Shown here: one piece after another, positions 21,079-26,699 of the stretch
Position numbering within the stretch: the first letter of the stretch is position 1
How the letters are laid out: each line of letters starts with the position of its first letter
IMG/VR virus record: IMGVR_UViG_3300009149_004804
Coordinates: 1 to 26,699 of that record
From: a virus
DNA: 26,699 bases
Reading direction: 5' to 3' (one strand)
The notes under the pieces: model-generated
Told to the model about the DNA's origin: nothing
Database searches by the model: none
Seen by the model: the letters and a program-made list of their open reading frames with translations, nothing else
Program-made: the position numbers and the translations under genes

Positions 21079-21420
21079 ATGAATGATTTAAACTGTCCCT
21101 ACTGTGACTATGGATTGGAAGTTTGCCACGATGGCGGAGAAAATTACAGCGAAGATGAAAGACATCAAATGAAGTGCTGCAATTGCGGTGAGAATTTTGT
21201 TTTTTTCACCTCCGTGCTATTTCATTACGAGCCAGAAAAAGCAGATTGCTTAAATGGGGAAGAATGTAATTTTGAGCTAACACACACATTCCCAAAGCCA
21301 TTTTCACGAATGCGTTGCACTATGTGTGGAGATGAAAGGGAATTAACAATAAAAGAGCATAAAGAGTTAGGGATTGAAACTATAGATGAGTATAGAGAGA
21401 GGGTGGGTAGTGAAGATTAA
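21079..21420 (+). CDS. Cys-rich zinc-ribbon-type protein, 113 aa
   Basis: The 113-residue product has CPYC (6-9), a CCNCG cluster (33-37), C57 and C63, and CTMCG (80-84). That gives at least two zinc-binding pairs in ribbon-like order, with acidic linkers (YSEDERHQ, HYEPEKADCLNGEEC). The C-terminal part is acidic and helical. It precedes the RecE-like gene and overlaps it by 11-35 nt depending on the start, so it may be co-translated with it. Nucleic-acid binding or a regulatory role is inferred from the ribbons. Confidence 0.65.
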   Translation: MNDLNCPYCDYGLEVCHDGGENYSEDERHQMKCCNCGENFVFFTSVLFHYEPEKADCLNGEECNFELTHTFPKPFSRMRCTMCGDERELTIKEHKELGIETIDEYRERVGSED

Positions 21421-22333
21421 GCAAATAAACAATCTCTCAAATGACGAGTACCACAACTCAGAGCAGTACTCAGAGTATTGGAGCAGTTCAAATATAAAGA
21501 AGTATCTGACAACTCCAAAAGAGGCTTTTTTTCAAAAATACAATGCCACACCTAAAGAGATTCAAGGTGCTGAATTTGGATCACAATTACATGATTTTTT
21601 GGCATCTAAGCATGTAAATGGACAGCCATTTGAATGGAATGTTTTCGAGCCACCAATCAATCAAACAACAGGCGCGTCGTATGGTGACTCTACGCAGAGA
21701 TATAGAAGTGCCGCAAGCAAGATTGTTAATCCAATTACGCCGCAAAGATTTGAATTAATTAACGACATTTGGCGAATGATGCAAAAGTCGTCATATGGCT
21801 GGTATATCTACGAAAAAATACTAAGACAAGGAATTGCTGAACCGTCTTTTTTTGTCGAAGGCCTTCATAAATACAAATACAGGCCAGATGTTCTGACAGA
21901 TAAATGTATTTTCGATTGGAAGTCAGTTGCCAAAAATTATTGGAGTGAAAAAGGATTAAAATACAGAGTGACCGATTTAGGTTACCATATAAGTGCTGCA
22001 ATGTATCAGTATTTCGAACATCAACGTACCGGAATTTGGAGGCCATTTATAGTTATTTGGATAATGAAAGATCCACCCTTCGATATCCTTATAGATGATA
22101 TTTCAAAGAATTTTGCTTACGAAGTTTCAGGCAATGAGGTAATTGCACATAGCGGAGCTTTGATATTTAAGGACCTAAAAGACCAGCACGAACTTTGTCA
22201 GGTTGCTGGACAGTGGCCAGGATTAGCTAATCAATACGATAGGATTGCAGGTGTCCGTATGGCGGACTATTTGCCTAGTTCGTTTCAAGAACAGGGTTAC
22301 AGTCAATTTAATATTGATGTTGATGGGTTTTGA
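21386..22333 (+). CDS. PD-(D/E)XK exonuclease, RecE-like (DUF3799 type)
   Basis: The 315-residue protein is predicted to resect dsDNA ends to give 3' tails for RecT. Motifs: SSSNIKKYLTTPKEAFFQKY (34-52), GAEFGSQLHDFL (His69), AEPSFF (Glu152), YRPDVL (Asp168), FDWKSV (Asp177-x-Lys179), and YHISAAMYQYF (about 200-210, motif IV Gln/Tyr). This is the order expected of RecE/lambda-exo-like nucleases. GTG at 21410 (V9) is a possible alternative start, since family members tend to begin near MKIKQINN. The partner recT lies 2.8 kb downstream, not adjacent as usual. The post-stop phrase ATAACGTTTGTATG follows. Confidence 0.8.
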   Translation: MSIERGWVVKIKQINNLSNDEYHNSEQYSEYWSSSNIKKYLTTPKEAFFQKYNATPKEIQGAEFGSQLHDFLASKHVNGQPFEWNVFEPPINQTTGASYGDSTQRYRSAASKIVNPITPQRFELINDIWRMMQKSSYGWYIYEKILRQGIAEPSFFVEGLHKYKYRPDVLTDKCIFDWKSVAKNYWSEKGLKYRVTDLGYHISAAMYQYFEHQRTGIWRPFIVIWIMKDPPFDILIDDISKNFAYEVSGNEVIAHSGALIFKDLKDQHELCQVAGQWPGLANQYDRIAGVRMADYLPSSFQEQGYSQFNIDVDGF

Positions 22334-22374
22334 TTCTTTATAACGTTTGTATGTGAATAGTTAAAATTACGGAT

Positions 22375-22524
22375 ATGAAAGGATTAATAATTATAATAGT
22401 AGGACTTGTATTGTTTGCAGGTGGATTAATAAATATACAGAACCAATATTACGGCTTTATTGCTTGTTTTTGTGGTGGTATTTTAATAGGTACTGGAATC
22501 GCTGAAACACTAAGAAGTAAGTAA
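22375..22524 (+). CDS. two-helix membrane peptide, 49 aa
   Basis: From ATG at 22375 the frame encodes 49 residues with two hydrophobic segments (LIIIIVGLVLFAGGLI and FIACFCGGILIGTGIA) joined by a short NIQNQYYG turn and ending in a basic SK tail. This hairpin topology resembles small holin-like or membrane-modulating phage peptides. It is preceded by GATTACGGAT-type A/T leader and followed by a long intergenic region with repeats. Function not assigned. Confidence 0.5.
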   Translation: MKGLIIIIVGLVLFAGGLINIQNQYYGFIACFCGGILIGTGIAETLRSK

Positions 22525-22545
22525 TTTTTATTATTTATATATATT

Positions 22546-22575
22546 GTTGTAAAATTCGTTTTAATGTTTTACAAC
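22546..22575 (+). other. 9-bp inverted repeat downstream of the membrane-peptide gene
   Basis: GTTGTAAAA and TTTTACAAC pair perfectly around a 12-nt loop, 21 nt after the stop codon. The following bases begin the 46-nt intergenic repeat (22577). It may act as a terminator stem or a boundary of a mobile unit. Confidence 0.5.
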
Positions 22576-22576
22576 G

Positions 22577-22622
22577 CTTGAACAAACACAGTGCGAAGTG
22601 TTGTTGTTTTATTTACTGTTAT
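22577..22622. repeat. 46-nt intergenic repeat, copy 1
   Basis: This matches 24114-24159 with one mismatch, and weaker similarity continues a few bases on each side. It contains AACAAACAC...GTGTTGTT (stem with one bulge) followed by GTTTTATTT, so it could be a terminator. Each copy precedes a promoter region. Confidence 0.85.
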
Positions 22623-22665
22623 TCTTCGTTAATTATCAGCTACTTACAAAATAAAGTAAAAATAA

Positions 22666-22719
22666 TCGGAAAATAAACCCGTTTTTATTTGGTAGTTCGG
22701 AAAATAAACCCGATATTTG
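22666..22719 (+). promoter_or_regulatory. twin operator-like boxes and possible -7 element
   Basis: The 16-mer TCGGAAAATAAACCCG occurs at 22666-22681 and again at 22697-22712, 31 nt apart (about three helical turns). Each has CGG and CCG ends in dyad symmetry. The second box abuts GATATTTG (22712-22719), one mismatch from the -7 consensus. This would serve the gene at 22776. The rest of the 251-nt gap (22525-22775) holds the repeat and A/T-rich DNA, with no coding frame. Confidence 0.55.
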
Positions 22720-22775
22720 TATAACAAAACAATCAAATAATACAGGACGTAAATTTTAATTAAAAAACTAAAAAG

Positions 22776-23051
22776 ATGAAAAATTTAAATTTTAAGATTG
22801 CAGTGACAGGTAGAGATAGAATGTATGATTTTATTAATGTTTCTTGCAATACTGAAACAAGAGATATTGAGGCCGTTGCAGTAATAATAAAAGGCAAATA
22901 TACAGGAATATCATTTACAGAGTTTGCCCCTGCTTTTAATAACCTTGATTTAATTTTCAGTACATCAGACTTCGATCAGAATATTTGTGATGAAATCGAG
23001 ACGTGGTTGAGCGAAGATGGTGAATTAGAAGTGTTTTGCTCTATTCCCTAA
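22776..23051 (+). CDS. hypothetical protein, 91 aa
   Basis: The 91-residue product is acidic with a beta-rich N-terminal half (NFKIAVTGRDRMYDFINVSCNTETRDIEAVAVIIKGKY) and an alpha/beta C-terminal half (FDQNICDEIETWLSEDGELEVFCSIP). No catalytic motif, signal or membrane segment. The leader is TTAAAAAACTAAAAAG. It lies downstream of the twin operator boxes and is followed 6 nt later by the next gene. Confidence 0.6.
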   Translation: MKNLNFKIAVTGRDRMYDFINVSCNTETRDIEAVAVIIKGKYTGISFTEFAPAFNNLDLIFSTSDFDQNICDEIETWLSEDGELEVFCSIP

Positions 23052-23057
23052 AAAAAG

Positions 23058-23252
23058 ATGAAAGAACAAATAGAACAAAAAATAAAAGAGCTGTTCAAAA
23101 CTAAGCGGCTCTTTTGCTCAAAATTCGGGTACAAATACAAGGATTTTGCAAGTAAGTTACGAACAGCCCAAAATAGAATTGATTGGCTTAATAAATTCTT
23201 AGAACCATTGAATTTGAAAGTTGAAATTGTTTCATTAGATAATGAAGCATAA
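23058..23252 (+). CDS. small helix-turn-helix-like protein, 64 aa
   Basis: The 64-residue product is helical and basic. CSKFGYKYKDFASKLRTAQNRIDWLNKFL (about 20-48) has the spacing of a small repressor-like helix-turn-helix, followed by a strand (NLKVEIVSL). This could be a DNA-binding regulator, but the match is weak. The next gene starts 11 nt before this gene's stop. The TAA is followed by CGTT, part of the recurrent post-stop signature. Confidence 0.5.
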   Translation: MKEQIEQKIKELFKTKRLFCSKFGYKYKDFASKLRTAQNRIDWLNKFLEPLNLKVEIVSLDNEA

Positions 23253-23670
23253 CGTTAAATATAAATCCATTAAAATGAGTTCATATTTACATAGAAAAAT
23301 GAAGCAAGAGGAATATAATATATTTATTTCATTATGCAAAAATTCAAGTATAGAAACAGATAATAAAAAATTTTATTATTTCTGCAATAGAGCATCTTAT
23401 TTTTATGTTAGGGGTGATAATCGTTTTTATGAATATGCACCATTGGAATTGTGCCACAGACGCAGTTATAGTATTAAAGAAATGTATGATAAGTTCCAAG
23501 CTTGGAACAATGGTAAAAAACATTTTATTTGCTGGAATAGAAAATTCCCAGAATATCCAGAAAGTATAGAAGCAAAAAATAGCAATCAAGCTAAATATAG
23601 ATATTCAAGGTCAAATTCAATAGCCTACATTCAAACAGGTAGTAAAGTTGCTTATCAAAATTGCCTATAA
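23242..23670 (+). CDS. hypothetical Tyr/Arg-rich protein, 142 aa
   Basis: The 142-residue product is basic and unusually rich in Tyr, Arg, Asn and Phe, with RASYFYVRGDNRFYEYAPLELCHRRSYSIKEMYDKFQAWNNGKKHF (about 50-95) and a low-complexity C-terminus (SNQAKYRYSRSNSIAYIQTGSKVAYQNC). M12 (23275) is an alternative start. It overlaps the previous gene by 11 nt. No family recognised. Its TAA is followed by CGCTCAGTATATGA, the post-stop phrase described elsewhere in this region. Confidence 0.55.
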   Translation: MKHNVKYKSIKMSSYLHRKMKQEEYNIFISLCKNSSIETDNKKFYYFCNRASYFYVRGDNRFYEYAPLELCHRRSYSIKEMYDKFQAWNNGKKHFICWNRKFPEYPESIEAKNSNQAKYRYSRSNSIAYIQTGSKVAYQNCL

Positions 23671-23730
23671 CGCTCAGTATATGATTTCGGGCGTGAATAA
23701 GTAGTAAATTTAACATATAAAAGCAGAATT

Positions 23731-24099
23731 ATGATTAAGGAAAAAGACAGTAAAGAAGCAGTAAGTAAATCTGAATTATATACCTTGTTAGGCACTTGCT
23801 GGGTTTCAATTAACGAAGACCAACCAAAACCACAACAAAGAGTGTATATAGTTTGTGAAAATCCTAAATATGGCGGTGGGGTGGTTCGCTTTCAAACGAT
23901 GGCTGAATACATACCTTATATGACTGTAAAGGAGGAAGATTATATGTCTGATGACTTTCAAGGCGAAGGAGATTACAACGAAAAACAAGACCAATTCTAT
24001 GCACCTAAAGGCTTTTATGAATGGCAAAGTGAATCTGAAATTAATTGGAAAGTGTCTGCTAAAGTTACACATTGGATGCCTTTAATAACACTTCCGTAA
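23731..24099 (+). CDS. DUF551-like protein, 122 aa
   Basis: The 122-residue product has the outline of DUF551 proteins: an opening CWVSINEDQPKPQQRVYIVCEN (about 28-49) and a terminal VTHWMPLITLP, where family members carry W-x-P at the start and VTHWMPLPEPP at the end. The middle (about 60-105) is an acidic insertion rich in Asp, Tyr and Gln. DUF551 proteins occur in many phages and prophages; their function is unknown. The gene is isolated between two intergenic repeat-bearing regions. Confidence 0.75.
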   Translation: MIKEKDSKEAVSKSELYTLLGTCWVSINEDQPKPQQRVYIVCENPKYGGGVVRFQTMAEYIPYMTVKEEDYMSDDFQGEGDYNEKQDQFYAPKGFYEWQSESEINWKVSAKVTHWMPLITLP

Positions 24100-24113
24100 G
24101 CTTGTGCCTAACA

Positions 24114-24159
24114 CTTGAACAAACACAGTGCGAAGTATTGTTGTTTTATTTACTGTTAT
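24114..24159. repeat. 46-nt intergenic repeat, copy 2
   Basis: This is the second copy of the element at 22577-22622, in the same orientation, 1537 nt further on. The single internal mismatch falls in the would-be stem and weakens it, which argues against a conserved hairpin. It lies 14 nt after the DUF551-like gene. Confidence 0.85.
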
Positions 24160-24201
24160 CACTTGTTAATTTTTGTTAAAAATACAAATATATCCATTTA
24201 T

Positions 24202-24252
24202 TTTGTAGTATACTCTTTGACTATTAGAAATAGTCACTATATTTGTAGTATA
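24202..24252 (+). promoter_or_regulatory. promoter P4 with dyad operator in the spacer
   Basis: TTTG at 24216-24219 and a perfect TATATTTG at 24238-24245 are 18 nt apart. The spacer is almost filled by TGACTATT-AGA-AATAGTCA (24218-24236), a perfect 8-bp dyad with 3-nt centre. The direct repeat TTTGTAGTATA occurs at 24202-24212 and 24242-24252, bracketing the dyad. It precedes the gene at 24275 by 30 nt and is unlike the TGTG/ACA type. Confidence 0.75.
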
Positions 24253-24274
24253 GAAATCAAAAAAAACACACAAG

Positions 24275-24589
24275 ATGACAACTTTAGAAAATGCAATTAA
24301 CGAAGCAATTAAAGAAAAAAAAGACGGTTTTATTATGGCAATCCCAGAAACAAAAACCATCGATGACAAAGAGTTTGTAGACCTGGTTAGTGCGCTGTAT
24401 GATTACAGTATATCGCTTGATATGGCACGAAAAATCAGAGAGTCCGATAACTATGAATCAAGTATTTGTATTGTTTGGGATGACAGCGAAAAAAGCGAGC
24501 TATTAGAAGAGTGTGAAACAGGAATTAAACAATTGATAGGGGGATACGGATGGAAAGGGATTTCAGGTTATAAATTCATTGCAGAATAA
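24275..24589 (+). CDS. small acidic protein sharing a 32-aa segment with RecT, 104 aa
   Basis: The 104-residue product has an N-terminal helix (TLENAINEAIKEKKDGF), then residues 22-53 (AIPETKTIDDKEF...MARK), which are nearly identical to RecT residues 255-286 below. A C-terminal part (YESSICIVWDDSEKSELLEECETGIKQLIGGYGWKG) looks like a small alpha/beta fold. M20 at 24332 is an alternative start. It has its own promoter with operator. Function unknown; the shared segment may be a helical module or interaction tag. Confidence 0.65.
   Translation: MTTLENAINEAIKEKKDGFIMAIPETKTIDDKEFVDLVSALYDYSISLDMARKIRESDNYESSICIVWDDSEKSELLEECETGIKQLIGGYGWKGISGYKFIAE
24344..24434 (+). repeat. 91-bp near-exact repeat, copy 1
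   Basis: This region and 25922-26012 are identical at 90 of 91 positions (T at 24378, C at 25956), in the same orientation and the same reading frame, changing Val to Ala. Confidence 0.95.
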
Positions 24590-24647
24590 TTAAAACAAAA
24601 AGGCTGAAATCAAACGAAAGTAGGCCTAATTAAAATCTAAAAAAATC

Positions 24648-24851
24648 ATGACAAAAAAAGAAATTAAAGAAGGATTCGAAGACCAGACACGTTACACTTT
24701 GAATTGTGGGATGGAAGTTCCAGAATGCACAAAAATTGCAAGATTAGTAGAGTTCCAAGGGGAACGTTTTGGCTTTTTCGGCACAACGAAAAAGGAAAAA
24801 ATAAACTTCGCATACAGTAATTGTGAATTGCTATCAAAACACGATGTGTAA
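24648..24851 (+). CDS. hypothetical protein, 67 aa
   Basis: The 67-residue product begins MTKKEIKEGFEDQTRYTLNCGMEVPECTKIARLVEFQGERFGFFGTT and ends in a short charged tail. It is beta-rich and contains three Cys without a clear metal site. Its TAA shares one base with the ATG of the next gene (TAATG), so the two are coupled. No family recognised. Confidence 0.6.
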   Translation: MTKKEIKEGFEDQTRYTLNCGMEVPECTKIARLVEFQGERFGFFGTTKKEKINFAYSNCELLSKHDV

Positions 24852-25039
24852 TGATTTGGGCGATAAACAAAAAAGACAATACTCCTTACATTTTTGGGAG
24901 TATTGCCGCTTTATCTGAAAAACTAGAGATTAATTCAGGAACTTTATATAATTATTTTTCTAGAAATAAAAAAAACGAGTACGAGAACGACGATTATAGA
25001 TTAGTAAAATGTAAGGTTATTCGCTCAGTTCGTAATTAG
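24851..25039 (+). CDS. small helix-turn-helix-like protein, 62 aa
   Basis: The 62-residue product contains SIAALSEKLEINSGTLYNYFSRNKKNEY (about 17-44), which has the pattern of a short DNA-binding helix-turn-helix with TLYNYF as recognition helix. A strand and basic tail follow (DDYRLVKCKVIRSVRN). Similar small proteins are common in Bacteroidota phages. It may regulate the nearby recT promoter, which lies 62 nt downstream, but that is inference. Confidence 0.6.
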   Translation: MIWAINKKDNTPYIFGSIAALSEKLEINSGTLYNYFSRNKKNEYENDDYRLVKCKVIRSVRN

Positions 25040-25100
25040 CGATAACATATGTATAAGGCAGATAATCAAAGAATCGAACAATGTTAAAATGGCATTTTAA

Positions 25101-25137
25101 TTTGAAAGATCAAATAAATTGTGTTAAATTTGACACA
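25101..25137 (+). promoter_or_regulatory. early promoter P5 for recT (extended TGTG/ACA type)
   Basis: TTTG at 25101-25104, exactly 20 nt, then TAAATTTG at 25125-25132, inside TGTGTTAAATTTGACACA (25120-25137). Including flanking bases this copy is nearly a full palindrome, TTGTGTTAAATTTGACACAA, with one non-symmetric pair, so it could be an operator as well. The recT ATG follows after 16 nt. Confidence 0.9.
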
Positions 25138-25153
25138 AATAAAAATAGAACAA

Positions 25154-26218
25154 ATGAATAACATAAAAAAAGCATTAGTGCCGAACTTGAAGGACAAGGC
25201 GGTAAAAGATATTGTTGCCCTAATCGACGATGTTTACAAGAGCAACGATCTATCAACTGAATTGGAACTCCAATTTATTCAGCTAAAAATTAGTGAGAGT
25301 CCAGCCCTTACCAGGGCAGCAAAAGTTAATCCAGAAAGCCTGTATAATTCAATACTTCAAGCTGCCGAATGTGGGCTATCTCTTAATCCGCAATGGCAGG
25401 AGGGATATTTTGTCCCGTACATGAAAATTGACGGCAAAGAAGTTCCTACTGTGACATTTTCACCAATGTATAGGGGTAAAAAAAAGCTACTCATTTCAAA
25501 AGGAATTGTGACCAATATTACCACACAATTAGTATATGAAGGTGAATTTTTTGACGAAGATATCATAAATGGAGTTCACGAAATAAAACACAAGCCTAAT
25601 AGCTTCAATAGGGCTAATCACGATAAAATAATTGGCGGATATGCGACCATAACCCTGAACAATGGTAGTATTCAATATGTAGTAAAAGGTCGAGACTACT
25701 TCGAACGATGCAAAGCTGCAAGTGCTCAAAAAATGAACGGCAAAACCTCTCCTGCTTGGAGGAATTGGTATGATCAAATGTGCAAGAAATGTCTTATTAA
25801 TGCTGCTGACTCTGAGATACCAAAAATCGGAGTTAACGCAAAAACGGCTAAGTTGCTTAATGATACCAATACGAATGATATCGACTATGTTGATGTATCG
25901 AACGACAACCAATCAGCCATTCCAGAAACAAAAACCATCGATGACAAAGAGTTTGCAGACCTGGTTAGTGCGCTGTATGATTACAGTATATCGCTTGATA
26001 TGGCACGAAAAAAGTATTCAGGTATTAGTTTCACCGAAATTCAAAAAGCCCAAATAAAAGAGGCGGGAACAATTACACCGGAACGTCTCGACGAAATCAT
26101 AAATTTAGTATTAGAAGATGACAGTTTTGATATTACTAATTTTGAGCTAATATTAGACGAAAAACAATTAAACGAAGTACAACAAGCAATAATTGATAAA
26201 GCGACTAAAAATGGATAA
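25154..26218 (+). CDS. recT: RecT-family single-strand annealing protein
   Basis: The 354-residue protein anneals complementary single strands in recombination, partnered by the RecE-like nuclease. RecT motifs: LYNSILQAAECGLSLNPQWQEGYFVPY (about 60-90), TFSPMYRGKKKLLISKG (about 97-113), VYEGEFF (about 123-130), and WRNWYDQMCKKCLINAADSEIPK (about 203-225). The start is set at MNNIKKAL, because an earlier in-frame ATG at 25121 falls inside promoter P5. The C-terminal tail is unusual: residues 255-286 are nearly identical to part of the gene at 24275, then another 68 residues follow. The 3' end overlaps the next gene by 8 nt. Confidence 0.9.
   Translation: MNNIKKALVPNLKDKAVKDIVALIDDVYKSNDLSTELELQFIQLKISESPALTRAAKVNPESLYNSILQAAECGLSLNPQWQEGYFVPYMKIDGKEVPTVTFSPMYRGKKKLLISKGIVTNITTQLVYEGEFFDEDIINGVHEIKHKPNSFNRANHDKIIGGYATITLNNGSIQYVVKGRDYFERCKAASAQKMNGKTSPAWRNWYDQMCKKCLINAADSEIPKIGVNAKTAKLLNDTNTNDIDYVDVSNDNQSAIPETKTIDDKEFADLVSALYDYSISLDMARKKYSGISFTEIQKAQIKEAGTITPERLDEIINLVLEDDSFDITNFELILDEKQLNEVQQAIIDKATKNG
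25922..26012 (+). repeat. 91-bp near-exact repeat, copy 2 (in recT)
   Basis: This is the partner of 24344-24434, located after the conserved RecT core. The shared block begins and ends abruptly on both sides, so it was copied as a discrete segment. Confidence 0.95.
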
Positions 26219-26378
26219 ATACATGAGCATAGAGGATTATGCCGAATACAACAACATTACAGTATCGGCGGTTCACAACAGGATCTACAGAGGGAAATTA
26301 GAGAGGGTTTTTGTTAATGTTTGGTTGGTGGATACCGAGAGTTATAAGCCAGGGAAATCAGGGAGACCAAAGAAATGA
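26211..26378 (+). CDS. small helix-turn-helix DNA-binding protein, 55 aa
   Basis: The start is chosen at MDKYMSIEDYAEY, overlapping recT by 8 nt. The 55-residue product has MSIEDYAEYNNITVSAVHNRIYRGKLERV, an excisionase/MerR-like helix-turn-helix followed by a strand (FVNVWLVD) and a basic tail (GKSGRPKK), whose RPKK end could contact DNA. It is coupled to recT and to the next gene (ATGA overlap at 26375). Role as regulator is inferred. Confidence 0.7.
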   Translation: MDKYMSIEDYAEYNNITVSAVHNRIYRGKLERVFVNVWLVDTESYKPGKSGRPKK

Positions 26379-26699
26379 CAAAAGAAGTAAACAAGATTCT
26401 TGTTAGCCTAGAGAAGTCAATAGGAAATAGCTACGTGTTAACCGATATGAATAACAACTTTATATCATTAATCTTATGGAAAAGAGCCAGTAAATTAATG
26501 AATTGCAACCCTACAATAAAGGCAACAAATGATTTATTGGAAAAAGGACTTAAGAATACAAGGCTAGTGGTGAATGAAGCGAAAATTAAAGTCGATTCAC
26601 TGGAAGGCGATTTATGTAAACAAATTCACTGGGTTGATGGTTATAAGGCGATTGCAAGGATTATAATGGAAGGCGTTATTGAGGCCTCAATTATAAAAG
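26375..26699 (+). CDS. hypothetical protein, partial at window end
   Basis: The ATG overlaps the previous stop by four bases (ATGA). At least 108 residues are encoded before the window ends, mostly helical with mixed charge (VNKILVSLEKSIGNSYVLTDMNN, KATNDLLEKGLKNTRLVVNEAKIKVDSLE). Direct linkage to recT suggests a replication or recombination accessory protein, but no motif supports this yet. Confidence 0.6.
   Translation, partial: MTKEVNKILVSLEKSIGNSYVLTDMNNNFISLILWKRASKLMNCNPTIKATNDLLEKGLKNTRLVVNEAKIKVDSLEGDLCKQIHWVDGYKAIARIIMEGVIEASIIK

Noticed and set aside
20925-24115. GCCTAAC strings (near 20924 and 24106) resembling integron attC core sites
   Set aside because: No matching inverse core (GTTRRRY with pairing arms) was found at a suitable distance and no integrase gene is present, so attC is not claimed.
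24115-24300. 61-codon open frame on + strand over the repeat and promoter
   Set aside because: It covers the 46-nt repeat, promoter P4 and the start of the next gene, has an odd Cys/Tyr-rich composition and no leader, so it is most likely chance.
25529-25912. 127-codon minus-strand frame within recT
   Set aside because: It is antisense to conserved RecT motifs and shows no independent coding signs.
1-26699. CRISPR arrays, rRNA or tRNA genes, insertion sequences
   Set aside because: No regularly spaced repeat array, conserved RNA gene or transposase frame was seen on either strand.

Overview
The window is part of an AT-rich tailed-phage (or prophage) genome whose host is most likely a member of the Bacteroidota. 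Host evidence: several promoters fit the Bacteroidota sigma consensus TTTG - about 20 nt - TANNTTTG, and most starts have A/T-rich leaders instead of strong Shine-Dalgarno sites. Phage evidence: a 1059-aa tape measure protein, a ClpP-type prohead protease, an HK97-like capsid protein, a portal, a DUF6712-like head-tail connector, a RecE-like PD-(D/E)XK nuclease and RecT. A long tape measure with no visible sheath gene suggests a siphovirus. No terminase, integrase, lysin, polymerase or tRNA gene is seen here.

Layout. Positions 1-7287 (+) hold virion surface, fibre and tail-tip genes, including a tandem pair of paralogous fibre-like genes, then a coiled-coil protein and two overlapping membrane proteins. 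Positions 7295-10474 encode the tape measure. Positions 10475-11139 hold an inserted minus-strand module: two small genes, one an excisionase/MerR-type helix-turn-helix protein, with a duplicated ~42-nt repeat around the other and a dyad-bearing divergent control region. Positions 11140-16848 (+) carry protease with fused scaffold-like tail, capsid, three small structural genes, a terminator, portal and connector. A second terminator (16868-16900) closes the late region.

Positions 16900-26699 are an early or accessory region of about 28 mostly tiny genes, all on +. It is organised by at least five promoters. Four share an extended 18-nt element, TGTGTTANNTTTRNNACA, always 20 nt after a TTTG box. 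One of them drives recT. The RecE-like nuclease and RecT form a recombination system but are separated by about 2.8 kb of small genes. Several small proteins are Cys-rich zinc-binding candidates, others are single-pass membrane or helix-turn-helix proteins.

The most unusual points are: the late genes run in roughly the reverse of the usual block order while all stay on one strand; a 91-nt block (90 identical) is shared in frame by a small early gene and the C-terminal tail of recT; the shared extended early promoter; a GC-richer structured intergenic segment at 20371-20516; and the repeat-flanked minus-strand module inside the late operon. Functions of most small genes could not be recognised.
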